Positions 10,344-19,583 of a stretch of 64,000 bases of DNA are shown here, piece by piece. The notes under the pieces are model-generated. The model worked only from the letters and a program-made list of their open reading frames with translations, was not told the DNA's origin and ran no database searches. The DNA is from Aurantiochytrium sp. KH105 (taxonomy: Eukaryota; Sar; Bigyra; Thraustochytrida; Thraustochytriidae). Numbering within the stretch: the stretch's first letter is position 1; each line of letters opens with the position of its first letter. The translations under genes and the position numbers were made by a program. The stretch spans positions 124,001 to 188,000 of the forward strand of contig BGKB01000028.1 of the NCBI GenBank assembly GCA_003116975.1, given 5' to 3'.

Positions 10344-10880
10344 GCGCGCCGCCTCTCCTCTGCGCCGCGGTGCGGCTGCCGTCGTGCCGCCGCTGGGATG
10401 GCGCCACCGAGAGCAGGGAGCCGTTGTGCACGTGCGGGCCGCGGTTTCCGCAACCCATTTTCGTGCGCTGCTGTTGGCTGTGGCGCGATCTCGGCGGCCC
10501 GTCCCACGAGTTTATCACTGTCTGACAGTATACGTATACGGTCAGTGCGTGTAGAACTCGAGGCCCGGGGTCGCCATCGCGATCGCCATGCTGGCTCGGG
10601 AGGAGGAGGAGGAGGGGGATGAGGAGGAGAAGGAGAAGAAGGAGGAGAGCGAGGAAGGTTGGGTGGGGGCTCGCTTTGCCGAAGAGTGGCTTGGTTCGAG
10701 TTGGTGACGGAGTGGAGAGGTAGCCGGTAGGTGGCAAGGTGGCTGGGCTGGCTGGGTTGGAAGCGCAGTGCTGGAAAAGGGGCAAGATGGGGTGGTGGCA
10801 AGATGGAAAGCCACGGGATGGTTGCAAATGATACTAACTGTAACTTCACCGTGACTGCAGCAACGAAGCCCAAGAACCAC

Positions 10881-10881
10881 A

Positions 10882-10912
<31 letters not shown>
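10881..10912. repeat. (AGCC)n tetranucleotide repeat
   Basis: About eight perfect AGCC units. Confidence 0.9.
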
Positions 10913-11402
10913 TCAGCTGCAGCTGCCAACTTGGTACTATCACGTTTCTTCTCTTCTCTTCACTTCTCTTCTCTCCTGCCAGCGAAGTGGACTGACTGAT
11001 CAATCAGCGAGCTCAACGAGCTCCAGCCAGCATGTTCAATCCTTCTCGCCCGCTTTTAGGTTAGCCTGCAGCTGGCCGCACTGCTCGTAGTTTACCAATC
11101 GCTCGCCCCTTATCGCCTTGTCCCTAACAAACCAGCACTCGCTTAGCAGGGCCTACCGAGTACGACCACCAACAGTGTACTTTACACAAGCGAGGCGGTG
11201 CCCGATGACTCGCCGTCCGCACCGCGTCACAGTCACGACACGGCACAACGCGACACCTGCCACGGCTATCGCCGCCGCCGCCCCCAAGTTCGCCGCCCTC
11301 GAGTTCGCCGCCTTGCGCCGCCGCTCTCCGCGTCCCTCTCCTCGGCCCTTTCTGCGGCTGCTGCCCGCTCGCCATGGTCGCTCGCGGCGTACCCCGCTCG
11401 CT

Positions 11403-11570
11403 CTTTGCGCCACTTGCGCGCCGCTTTGCGCCACTTGCGCGCCGCCTTTCCCCACTTGCGCGAAGCGCCGCGGGCCGCCGCCGGCCGCCGCCCTTTCTTT
11501 TCGCCATTGGCGCCGCCGCGCGCAAGTGGGGCAAAGCCGCCGCGCACAGTGGCGCAAGGCGCTCCAAGTG
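11403..11570. repeat. Direct and inverted repeats built on a CCACTTGCGC core
   Basis: Two exact 21-bp direct copies beginning CTTTGCGCCACTTGCGCG lie at 11403-11423 and 11424-11444. A third, diverged copy follows at 11445-11467. A near-complementary copy (CGCGCAAGTGGGGCAAAG) lies at 11519-11536, and shorter GCGCAAG/CAAGTGG pieces follow to about 11570. The arms could fold into a stem of roughly 20 bp. The cluster is 100-265 bp upstream of the RING-gene ATG, in its promoter or 5'UTR. Confidence 0.8.
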
Positions 11571-11589
11571 GCGGCCAGCTGAAGTGGCA

Positions 11590-11622
11590 GAGTAGCAGAG
11601 CAGAGCAGAGCAGAGCAGAGCA
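11590..11622. repeat. AGAGC pentanucleotide array
   Basis: About six AGAGC/AGCAG units just upstream of the hemerythrin-RING gene start, followed by two AATTCAAA motifs. Confidence 0.85.
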
Positions 11623-11667
11623 GATCAATTCAAACCAATTCAAATCGCCTCGGCGCGCGGCGGCGGC

Positions 11668-13575
11668 ATGGGCGGCGGCAAGCTCGGCGGCGGCGTGGGC
11701 GGCGCGGGCGTGGGCGGCGCGGGCGGCGCGGGCGGCGGCGGCGGCATGGGCAGCGGCGGCGGCATGAGCGCAGGCCCCGGCGGCATGGACGCGGGCGCCG
11801 CGGCCGGCGGCGGAGCGATGCCGACCACAGCGGGCCGCGGCGCCGCAGCGGCGGGGGGCCAGGACCGCGGCCCGATGGCCGCGGCCAAGGGGCTCGGGCA
11901 GGCGCTCGCCAAGGACGCCCACGCGCGACGCATGCTCCCGCACCTCGAGCTCATGGAGATCCACGACTGCCTGCGCAGGGAGGTCGCTGAACTCTCGGAA
12001 AGGGTGCAGCAGCTCAAGTTGAGCGCCGGCAAATCCGAGCACTGGCCCGACGCCCTCCGCCGACTGCTCCAGCAGTTCGACTTTTTCTTTGTCGTCTACC
12101 ACTCGCACTCAAAAGCCGAGGACGACGTCATCATCCCCGCTCTCGTCCACAAGGGCCTGGCCGAAGAAGCGTCCGCGGAGCTCCACGAGGAGCATGACGG
12201 GCAGTCTCGCGCCTTTGAAGAGGTGCGCATCCTCCTGCTTCACCTGCGCGGCCAAGACGTCGCGCAGCTCGACATGCGTCGCTCCCAAGAGCTTCGCCAA
12301 CTCGTCGACCACCTCGCCGACCTCGTCGACCGCATCCGCGCCTCAGTGATGTTGCACTTTCGCAAAGAGGAAGAGGAACTCTTCCCGCTTCTCACGCAGT
12401 CCTTTGGCGACCTTGAGCTCCTCACTCTCGCCGGGCACATCCTCGGCAGCCGCTCCAGCGATCAAGTGAACAAGTACCTCGAAATGATCATCCGCGACCT
12501 CCCCGACAACGACAAGCACTTTGCCATCGAAAGCATCAAGGAAGCAGCGCAAGGCACTCGATTTTCTCTGTGGCTCGAGCGCGCCCGTATCAATGGTGTC
12601 GTTCCCGTCGACATGCGCGAGTGCAGGAGACTGACTGCAGAGGACAACATTGCCGCCGCGCCCTCGGTACATCCGCATTGCGGCGATACCAAGTGCTGTC
12701 CTCAGCAGCAAAACGTACACCACTACCACCACTATGGCCAGCAGCAATTTCAAGGTCTACAGCAGCAACAACAACAGCAACAGCAACAGCCTAGTCTAGG
12801 CTGCAAGCATTATCGTCGCTCCTGCAAACTTGTCATGCCTTGTTGCAATCGACTCTTCACCTGCCGTCTCTGCCACGATGAGGCCATCACCGAGGAATCC
12901 ATCAAGAACGGCAATGCCGTGCAATGGCATCAGGCCAATCGTTACGAGATCAAGCAAATGTGGTGCATGCGCTGCGCCACTCTCCAGCCCGCGGCAGCGT
13001 CATGCGCCGTCTGCAAAATATCCATGGCGTCCTACACATGCAATATCTGCAACCTCTATGATGACGCGCAGCACCGCGACATCTACCACTGCCCCTACTG
13101 CAACGTCTGCCGCCTTGGCAAGGGCCTCGGCAAGGATCTTGTTCACTGCATGAAGTGCAACGCTTGCATTTCCACCAAACTGAAAAACCACGTATGCCGC
13201 GAGCGCACCCTCGAGGATGACTGCTCCATTTGCCAGACAAGCCTCTTTGACGCTACCGAGCCGCTTCAGCTGCTCGACTGCGGCCACTTTATGCACCGAA
13301 AGTGCTACAACGATTACGTCAAGACCAATATCCGGTGTCCTACATGTCGCAAGTGTGTTCGCGACATGAGCATGGTATGGGAAAAGTACGACCGCTTCTG
13401 GGAACAGGTCCTCGCCGACTCAGCGGCCCATACGCCTGCTAAAATTAACCTTCGCTGTTTACAATGCGGCGCGCAATACGACTCGACGCGTGCATCCACC
13501 TCCCCCATGCTCGTCAATCTCCCCGACAAGTGTCGCCAATGCGGCTCCTACAATACTGACTGTACCTTTGTCTGA
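11668..13575 (+). CDS. Hemerythrin-CHY zinc finger-RING E3 ubiquitin ligase (BRUTUS/HRZ-like)
   Basis: 635 residues. The Gly-rich N-terminus (about 1-75) is followed by one hemerythrin HHE domain at about 100-290, with iron-ligand motifs HSKAEDDVIIPAL (about 146) and HFRKEEEELFPLL (about 229). A CHY zinc finger (CKHYRRSCKLVMPCC, then FTCRLCHDE) begins near 379. A CTCHY-type zinc finger (CPYCNVCRLGKG, CMKCNACI) and a RING (CSICQTSLF, CGHFMHRKCY, CPTCRKC, about 520-565) follow. A C-terminal zinc ribbon (CLQCGAQY, CRQCGSYNT) ends the protein. Plant BRUTUS and rice HRZ proteins have this order and act as iron sensors that ubiquitylate iron-response transcription factors. The single HHE domain here differs from the two or three usual in those proteins. 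A short polyQ run lies near 370. The start GGCATGG sits directly before the Gly-rich tract; a later start cannot be excluded. Confidence 0.93.
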   Translation: MGGGKLGGGVGGAGVGGAGGAGGGGGMGSGGGMSAGPGGMDAGAAAGGGAMPTTAGRGAAAAGGQDRGPMAAAKGLGQALAKDAHARRMLPHLELMEIHDCLRREVAELSERVQQLKLSAGKSEHWPDALRRLLQQFDFFFVVYHSHSKAEDDVIIPALVHKGLAEEASAELHEEHDGQSRAFEEVRILLLHLRGQDVAQLDMRRSQELRQLVDHLADLVDRIRASVMLHFRKEEEELFPLLTQSFGDLELLTLAGHILGSRSSDQVNKYLEMIIRDLPDNDKHFAIESIKEAAQGTRFSLWLERARINGVVPVDMRECRRLTAEDNIAAAPSVHPHCGDTKCCPQQQNVHHYHHYGQQQFQGLQQQQQQQQQQPSLGCKHYRRSCKLVMPCCNRLFTCRLCHDEAITEESIKNGNAVQWHQANRYEIKQMWCMRCATLQPAAASCAVCKISMASYTCNICNLYDDAQHRDIYHCPYCNVCRLGKGLGKDLVHCMKCNACISTKLKNHVCRERTLEDDCSICQTSLFDATEPLQLLDCGHFMHRKCYNDYVKTNIRCPTCRKCVRDMSMVWEKYDRFWEQVLADSAAHTPAKINLRCLQCGAQYDSTRASTSPMLVNLPDKCRQCGSYNTDCTFV

Positions 13576-13719
13576 CCCTTTACTTACTTACTTTTACTAT
13601 CTTACCACCTCTCTCTCCTTTTCGTCCCTTTTGATCTTATCCTATCAATGACTTTCCGCCAGCCGTCAGCCAGATCTTCAAAGTGGTAAAAAGCCATGGC
13701 CCCAGCTAGGCTCCAAGGT

Positions 13720-16700
13720 CTATTCCTCGAGCAGTTCCTCTTGCGTACGCGTTAATATTGCCACAAGAGCTGTCTTTTCGGCTCGCGCCTGCTGCAGCGA
13801 GTTTTCAAGAGCGCTCGTCTTGGCCTCCAACGCGCTCGACTTGGCCTCCAAAGCGCGCAACAAGGCCTCGCGCGCCATCGACGCCTCCTCATCGGCTTGG
13901 TTATTGCCAATACTTGCCGGAGGCACCAAATCCACCTGTGTGCCTGCTTCACTTTTGCAGACATCCAGAAAAGTCGGTGTGGGGACCGCTGCTTCTTTTG
14001 TCACAATTTTGCTACTTGTGGTCGGTGAACTCGGCGGGCTCGATCGCAGCCTCACTGGCGACGTCGCTACATCACAAGCAAGTCGCATCCGAGGTCTGGG
14101 CGAGGCGTGACTCGGTTTGGCTTCGCCCAGGCGCGAGCGTAGCACTTCGTTGGCGCTCTCCTGAACGCGAAGTTGCGCCGTCAACGCCTGAATTTGACTT
14201 AGCCCTGCCTGCGCGTCATCTACCTTGGCTTGCTGGAGTTCCAAGACCGCTACACGCTTGCGAAGCGCGCTCTCCCCTTTGCGAAGCTCGCGTGTTCTCT
14301 CTCCGAGCTCTGACCGCGCACCATCCAGCTGCGAGGCTAGAGTCCGAAGTCTCGACGCCTCTGCGCGCGTCTCTTCACGTGCCGTCTCCATTTGCAAGGC
14401 TTGCGAGTCCATACGTTGCAAGCTCTCCAGCCATTCTAAACGTTCTGCTTCAAGCTCGTTTTGACGCGCTCCTGCGACCTGCAGAGCAGCCTTCACCTCA
14501 TTCGCTTCGCGTTTACAGGCCGCAAGCTCGCTTTCGAGGCGAGCTTCACGTATGGCGTGCTCTTTACTTGACGTCATTAAAGTATCGCGCAAGGCATTCA
14601 ATGTCCTGTTCTCCTCCTCCATATCCTTAGCGTGCACTTGGAGCGAGTTATACTTTTCGCCAAGCGCGCGCAACTTTCGCGCGCAAAACCGAAACTGTAG
14701 CACTTGCACCAAAAGGACTCTGCTTACAATCTCTGTCCGCCGTCGCCTCGTTTCTGCATCCTGAAAGCGCCCCGTCATCTGCAACAAGCTTTGCTGCAGA
14801 ATTTGGGCTGCTCTTTGTAGACTCGTGTGTTGTGTCTCGACGTCTCTTAGTTCTCCAAGACGGCTTTGTGCCTGTGAATGTGCCCTCTCGAGTTTGCCAA
14901 ACTCGGCTCGCAGCTCGAGATTTCGCCTGGTGAGCAGTTGCACATCCGCCCGTGTGCGCTTACTCTCTTCTTCGGCGCCCTGTCGAGCCTCATCAGAAAC
15001 GGCTCCCCTCGCTTCAAGCTCTGCAATCCTCTGCGCATAATCTACGTTCTGCCGTTGCGCGAGCGCAAGCTCTGCATCGCGAGCTGCCAATGATTTCTGA
15101 ACGCCGGCAAGCACTTTTGTTTCCATGCGCGACGTGCGTAAGCATTCACGAAGTTGCTTGTTCTCGGCTCGCAGGCCGCGTACATCTGTTTCGAGTAACT
15201 CGCTGCGCTGAACAAGCTCGCCTCGCGCATCCTCGGCAAGCACGCATGCGTCTCGCGCCTGATTAACGGCCTCTTCAAGACGGCTGCCCTTGCTTGTAGC
15301 GAGAGCAAGGTCTTCCATCGCAGCTTCCAAATCGGCCTCGGATCTTGTATGGGCTTGAGCGACAGCATCGAGCTCAGATTGTAAGGTTTCAACTCGCCCA
15401 AGGCGGCTTGCGGCGATCTCGGCGTGTCGTGCAATCTCGCGTTCCATCTGTTGAACTTGCGAAGTGAGAGTATCCACTTGCAGCTGCTTCGTATGCAAAT
15501 GTTGTTCGAGTTGCGCCGCGCGTTGGCGAGCTCCTTCACGATGTGTTGAAGCAGATTCGGCTTGGGAGAGCTTGATTTTGAGCCGTTCCTGGGTCTCTTT
15601 GGAGGTTTCCAAGGCGAGTTGACGCGCGTGCAGCTCCTCCAAGGTCGCTGACAGCCGATTTTGGCCCACTCCAATCTCCTCCAAGAGAGCAGATTCGCGG
15701 CTCGCAAATTGCCTCTCTTGTTCCGCGCATTGTTCTTGGACTGTTGCAAGCTCCTTCTCCACATTCCGAATCCGCTCATTCCGCTGCAAGAGCTCTTCCT
15801 TCGCACAGTCAAGTTCGGTTTCCTGTCGCTGAAGGGCAAGAAGACGCGAGCGTGCAAGGTGTTGCGAATCTTTCAAAACTCCGACGACCCGCGCAGCCTC
15901 CTCTTGCGTCGCTTCCAGGCATTCATGATGAACTTGCATCTCGCGTTCAAGAGCAGCAATGACCACGCCTTGGTCTTGCTTGTTCTGTGTCAAGTGAGCC
16001 ACCTGCTCACGCTGCGTCTGCAGCTCAATCTCCAGGGCGTCTATCTTGGCTTCCAGCTTGCTTTTGTCCCGATCGAATCGCTTTTGGTATGCGTGAGCGC
16101 GCTCGAGAGCAGCGCGAGCTTCGTCCCGGTCTGCCAGTGCTCTCTCGAGATCGCCAACGAGCATCTTGCGCCGCGCATCGTTCTTGTCAATCTTTTGCGT
16201 GTGGGCTTCCCGTAACTGCATCTCGTGAGCGAGCTGCGCGGCAAGCCGTTTCTTTTCGCGAACTGCGTCGACAAGCATGACCTGAGTTGCTGCACATTCT
16301 GCGCATGGAGATGCACAGCATTCGGCGGACCGGTACGAGTTCGATTCTTCGAGCTGGTACATATCCTCTCGCAAACGCTCGAAGCGATCTCGCGCTGACA
16401 ACGCTGCGATCGTGGCCAAGGTCAAACGTACGCGTTCGCGACTGAGCTGCTTCCTTGTGAGTTCCAAAACCTTGAGCGCCTGTGGCAGAACGATCTCTGG
16501 TTTCTCGAAGTTGTCGGCGGCCAGTGTCTTCTTTTGATCATTGTTTTCATCGCCGAGACCTCGATCCATCGTCTGTGATGACGACTTTTTGGATCGTCTC
16601 CGAGATGTTCGAATCTCTCCTGGTTGTACTTCATTGTGCAACAAATTTGCGTTGGAACGCGCCGCCAGATTTGCTTTTCTCTTGAGCTTCTCATTTTCTC

Positions 16701-19008
16701 GACAGGTTTTCTCATGACAGACTTGGAGCTTAAGCAACGAGTCTTGCGAGGCAGCTGTTTTATCCGCGAGCTGCGCGCATTCCGCCTCAAGCTGATGTAC
16801 ACGATCTTTGAGCCTTGATTCCAACGATGCTGCCTTTACCACTAACTCTCGGTGTTGCGCCGTTTCAAATTCGGCGCGCGCGCTCGCGGCAGCGAGTTCG
16901 GACCGAAGACGAACGACTTCTTGCTCGCTTGCTACAAGTTCTTGTCGAAGCTTCTCTTCGCTGGATTTTCTCTGGCCAAGTTCCTCGAGCTGCACATCTC
17001 GCTCAGCAAGGACTCGCGCGCACTCGTTCAGCTGCACGCGAAGGGCACTGCATTCGCGCCAAGCGTCAAAGGGAGCCTGCGCAGTCGTTGTCGCGCTGTC
17101 ACTCAACCGAGATTCTTTCGAGGTCAGCGTAGCGCAAGGAAGGCTGGCGACCGTGCGCGCAAAGATGGCACGCCAGTATTTGGTTTCTAGTGCGACAATG
17201 TCGGAAGCACGAGGTTGCGCCTCCCGGTCGGATTGAATTGCTAGCAGAGCCGATCGCAGAGAACGCGCCTCTTTCTGCAAAGCTTGACGTTCTTGGGTCA
17301 GAGACACCAGCTTTGACTCGTACTCGTCTCTGAGCTCTCTTTGATGAAGGTGAGCTTTTTGACTTTCGGACAAGGCTTCCTCTTGCCATTGCGCGCATTC
17401 TTTGGTCAAGGTCGCGACTGTCGCCTCATAGTCTGCACGAAGAGCTTCAATTTCGCATTGGCTCGCTTGATGTTTTCGGGAAGCCTCCTCTTGCCAGTGT
17501 TTGCATTCATTCGTCAGCAATGTGATCTTGACTTCGTAACCCTTGCGAATATTTTCCAACTTGCATTGGCCTTCTTCATGAGCGGTGACTGCCTTTTTTT
17601 GCCATCCTTTACTTGTCTCTGTCAAGACCAAGAGCTTCTTCTCGTATTCTTCGCGGAGTTTGTCCAGCTCGCATCGACTCTCATGGCTTTTTGATCGTGT
17701 ATCCTCGCGCCATGTTTGACACTCTTTCGTCAGATTCGCAATTTTATCCTCGTAATCTTCGCAAAGTTTGTCGCGCGTACGCTGCTCTTCTTGTTTTATC
17801 GCAAGCAGTTTCTTTTCCCATTCTTTATCCTTGTCCATACACGTTGCGTCTTTCTGCTCGTGCTCGTCATCATTCTGTTTGCAATCGCAACAGCGGACGT
17901 CTGGCCTACTTTCAAGTTGTCGTTGCACAGGCAAAGTTTCCTCTGTTGCACTCGCGATATCTGTGCTTGAGCTAGCTGCCTCGTGCCTGGTCATCCCGAG
18001 TTCTTGGTGTTGCGCCCCGACTTCACCGCGTTGTCTTTGACTTTCTTGGCAAACTTGTGATGGTGTTCGTTTTGTTTGAAGGATGCTTGTATCTTTTTCA
18101 TCCAAGATCTGCGATTCTTCCCTTTGAAGCGAGACTTGAATACTTTGTTGATAAAATTGGACGTTGAGATCCTGCAACTCGGTGCGTACCGTGTCAAGTT
18201 TGTCAGAAAGCGCTTGATTTGCGTTTTCCAGGGATGCAACGGTCTCTGCAAGCTGGGCAGCATCTTTTTTTGCACTGCAAAGGCGAGCACGGGTATCGTG
18301 GAGTTCGGCAGTTTGGGCAAGAACAGTGTCTTGCGTAGCCTCGAGAGCGCAAGCTTGCTTGTTGGACTCCTCGCGTGCTCTGTCCCGTTCTATTTCTGCG
18401 CGCATTTGGGCCTCTTGCGCAAGCTCGACGCGCAAATTTGCGTCTTTGCAGGCGCTACGGACCTTTTGTAACTTGTGTTCGATGGCCTTGACGTCGGCGC
18501 GATACCTTGCCATGAGCGCAGTTTTCTCTTCCCATTCTTGCTTGAGCGTATGTTTGAGAGCCTCCGTTTGGGCATTTGCGCGTTCGCGCGCGGCCTTTTG
18601 TGCTTGCACCGCATGCGTGAGTTCCTGATTCTGTCGACGTAGCTCTTGAGCACGATGTGCAGTGTGTTCGCGCTCGCTATGCAAAAGTGAACTTGATGAT
18701 CCGAGCTCTCGGCGACGTCGCCGTCCATGTCGTACGGTAACAAGCTCCGTTTGCGCGCGTTGAAGTTTGCCTTTCAAGGTTCGCGGCGAGTTCGTCTTAC
18801 GAGGCGAATTCTCCTCGGTGTCTGCGTCAGACTCTGCCTCGGAGCTCGAGCTCGCAAGCAGGCGATTTGCCTCCATGGTCCACGACCTTGCGACGCGGCG
18901 CTTCTGTTTGCTGCATAGAGCTTGCGTGGCTCCTCGTGCCTCCTCGACGAGCAGGTGGTCTAGCTTGGACTCTTCCGCGAGCTGCCGTCGCGGGCTGTGC
19001 GGCTCCAT
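13720..19008 (-). CDS. Large coiled-coil protein with five 36-residue tandem repeats
   Basis: 1762 residues from the ATG at 19008 (CAGCATGG). The frame extends upstream to 19140 but only through a GTG. I recognise no catalytic domain. The N-terminal 120 residues are Ser/acidic and Arg-rich with SP sites. Nearly all the rest is heptad-patterned Glu/Gln/Leu/Arg sequence. Residues 417-596 are five units of exactly 36 residues with the pattern Y-E-x-K-(I/L)-x-x-L-T-x-E, then W-Q and C-E-L-x-x-L-R. The last 200 residues are less helical, with a VATSPVRLRSSPPSSP segment and a short final coil. Family comparison suggests a centrosomal, Golgi or cytoskeletal scaffold, but coiled-coil similarity does not fix the function. 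It is convergent with the RING gene, 144 bp away. Confidence 0.85.
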   Translation of the reverse strand: MEPHSPRRQLAEESKLDHLLVEEARGATQALCSKQKRRVARSWTMEANRLLASSSSEAESDADTEENSPRKTNSPRTLKGKLQRAQTELVTVRHGRRRRRELGSSSSLLHSEREHTAHRAQELRRQNQELTHAVQAQKAARERANAQTEALKHTLKQEWEEKTALMARYRADVKAIEHKLQKVRSACKDANLRVELAQEAQMRAEIERDRAREESNKQACALEATQDTVLAQTAELHDTRARLCSAKKDAAQLAETVASLENANQALSDKLDTVRTELQDLNVQFYQQSIQVSLQREESQILDEKDTSILQTKRTPSQVCQESQRQRGEVGAQHQELGMTRHEAASSSTDIASATEETLPVQRQLESRPDVRCCDCKQNDDEHEQKDATCMDKDKEWEKKLLAIKQEEQRTRDKLCEDYEDKIANLTKECQTWREDTRSKSHESRCELDKLREEYEKKLLVLTETSKGWQKKAVTAHEEGQCKLENIRKGYEVKITLLTNECKHWQEEASRKHQASQCEIEALRADYEATVATLTKECAQWQEEALSESQKAHLHQRELRDEYESKLVSLTQERQALQKEARSLRSALLAIQSDREAQPRASDIVALETKYWRAIFARTVASLPCATLTSKESRLSDSATTTAQAPFDAWRECSALRVQLNECARVLAERDVQLEELGQRKSSEEKLRQELVASEQEVVRLRSELAAASARAEFETAQHRELVVKAASLESRLKDRVHQLEAECAQLADKTAASQDSLLKLQVCHEKTCRENEKLKRKANLAARSNANLLHNEVQPGEIRTSRRRSKKSSSQTMDRGLGDENNDQKKTLAADNFEKPEIVLPQALKVLELTRKQLSRERVRLTLATIAALSARDRFERLREDMYQLEESNSYRSAECCASPCAECAATQVMLVDAVREKKRLAAQLAHEMQLREAHTQKIDKNDARRKMLVGDLERALADRDEARAALERAHAYQKRFDRDKSKLEAKIDALEIELQTQREQVAHLTQNKQDQGVVIAALEREMQVHHECLEATQEEAARVVGVLKDSQHLARSRLLALQRQETELDCAKEELLQRNERIRNVEKELATVQEQCAEQERQFASRESALLEEIGVGQNRLSATLEELHARQLALETSKETQERLKIKLSQAESASTHREGARQRAAQLEQHLHTKQLQVDTLTSQVQQMEREIARHAEIAASRLGRVETLQSELDAVAQAHTRSEADLEAAMEDLALATSKGSRLEEAVNQARDACVLAEDARGELVQRSELLETDVRGLRAENKQLRECLRTSRMETKVLAGVQKSLAARDAELALAQRQNVDYAQRIAELEARGAVSDEARQGAEEESKRTRADVQLLTRRNLELRAEFGKLERAHSQAQSRLGELRDVETQHTSLQRAAQILQQSLLQMTGRFQDAETRRRRTEIVSRVLLVQVLQFRFCARKLRALGEKYNSLQVHAKDMEEENRTLNALRDTLMTSSKEHAIREARLESELAACKREANEVKAALQVAGARQNELEAERLEWLESLQRMDSQALQMETAREETRAEASRLRTLASQLDGARSELGERTRELRKGESALRKRVAVLELQQAKVDDAQAGLSQIQALTAQLRVQESANEVLRSRLGEAKPSHASPRPRMRLACDVATSPVRLRSSPPSSPTTSSKIVTKEAAVPTPTFLDVCKSEAGTQVDLVPPASIGNNQADEEASMAREALLRALEAKSSALEAKTSALENSLQQARAEKTALVAILTRTQEELLEE
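17221..17760 (-). repeat. Five 108-bp coding repeats (36 residues each)
   Basis: Units read on the minus strand are 17760-17653, 17652-17545, 17544-17437, 17436-17329 and 17328-17221. All keep a Tyr-Glu at positions 3-4 and a Leu-Thr at 10-11. Units 1-4 keep Trp at 17, and most keep Leu-Arg at 35-36. DNA identity is clearly lower than protein-pattern identity, so the expansion is old. Confidence 0.85.
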
Positions 19009-19583
19009 GCTGCGCCTGCCAGGGGAGCAGCGCGGCTCTGCAGGCTCCCAGTGCCCTTTCACGAGCCGGCTTTTATGAGCCAGCTTGTGCTTTGTGCTCG
19101 TTCGCGAGATGCCATGCCATCTTGCCCAGGTTTCATTCACTCCTCAAGCAGTCGCAGTTGTCAAGTCAGCGGTGGCGGGGAGCAATGTCGAAGCGAGCAA
19201 GAGACCGTTTCAATGGTAGTACACACCGTTTCGGAGGAGGAGGTGGAGGAAAAGAACTCGACAACTTGGCTAGGTTGATCATTCCTTTGATGATACACGC
19301 GCCGCGTCGACCGTGTTGCTGGTCTCGCGAAGGGGGCACCCGTGCTGCGCGCGAGAGCGGGAGAGTGTTTTTGGTTTTGAGAGGGGAGGAAGGACGAAGA
19401 GGCTGCGCACCCATACAGAAATTGGATAAGTACTAGTCAAAACTAGTCAAGTAACTATGTTCCGAGACATGAGGGTAGCGGCACGTGCAGTGCATGCGTA
19501 CACGGCGAGAAGCAGCGGCACGGGTCAGTATACACTCATGTCCCTGGCCCTCCCCTCGTGCGGTCAGCACGGAGGCAGGCGAG
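19009..19583. promoter_or_regulatory. Divergent promoter region, coiled-coil gene and TPR gene 1
   Basis: 575 bp between two divergent starts. It contains a CTAGTCAA direct pair at about 19432-19450 and an in-frame ATG at 19494 upstream of the chosen start of the plus-strand gene. No other structure seen. Confidence 0.5.

Larger units (their letters stand above)
9586..11667. promoter_or_regulatory. Divergent intergenic region upstream of polyQ and hemerythrin-RING genes
   Basis: About 2.1 kb without a convincing gene. Open frames on both strands here are low-complexity. Landmarks are CGCT repeats just upstream of the minus-strand start (about 9595-9612), a CAG run near 10060-10080 and a C15 homopolymer at 10329-10343. 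A GGA/GAA-rich purine stretch lies near 10598-10660, an AGCC array near 10881-10912 and a direct/inverted repeat cluster at 11403-11570. An AGAGC array sits near 11590-11622. Two AATTCAAA motifs lie at about 11626-11647, just before the ATG at 11668. Confidence 0.6.

Noticed and set aside
9747-10882. Minus-strand frames of 137 and 262 codons in the divergent spacer
   Set aside because: Proline- and alanine-rich readings of GC-rich repeats with no recognisable motif.
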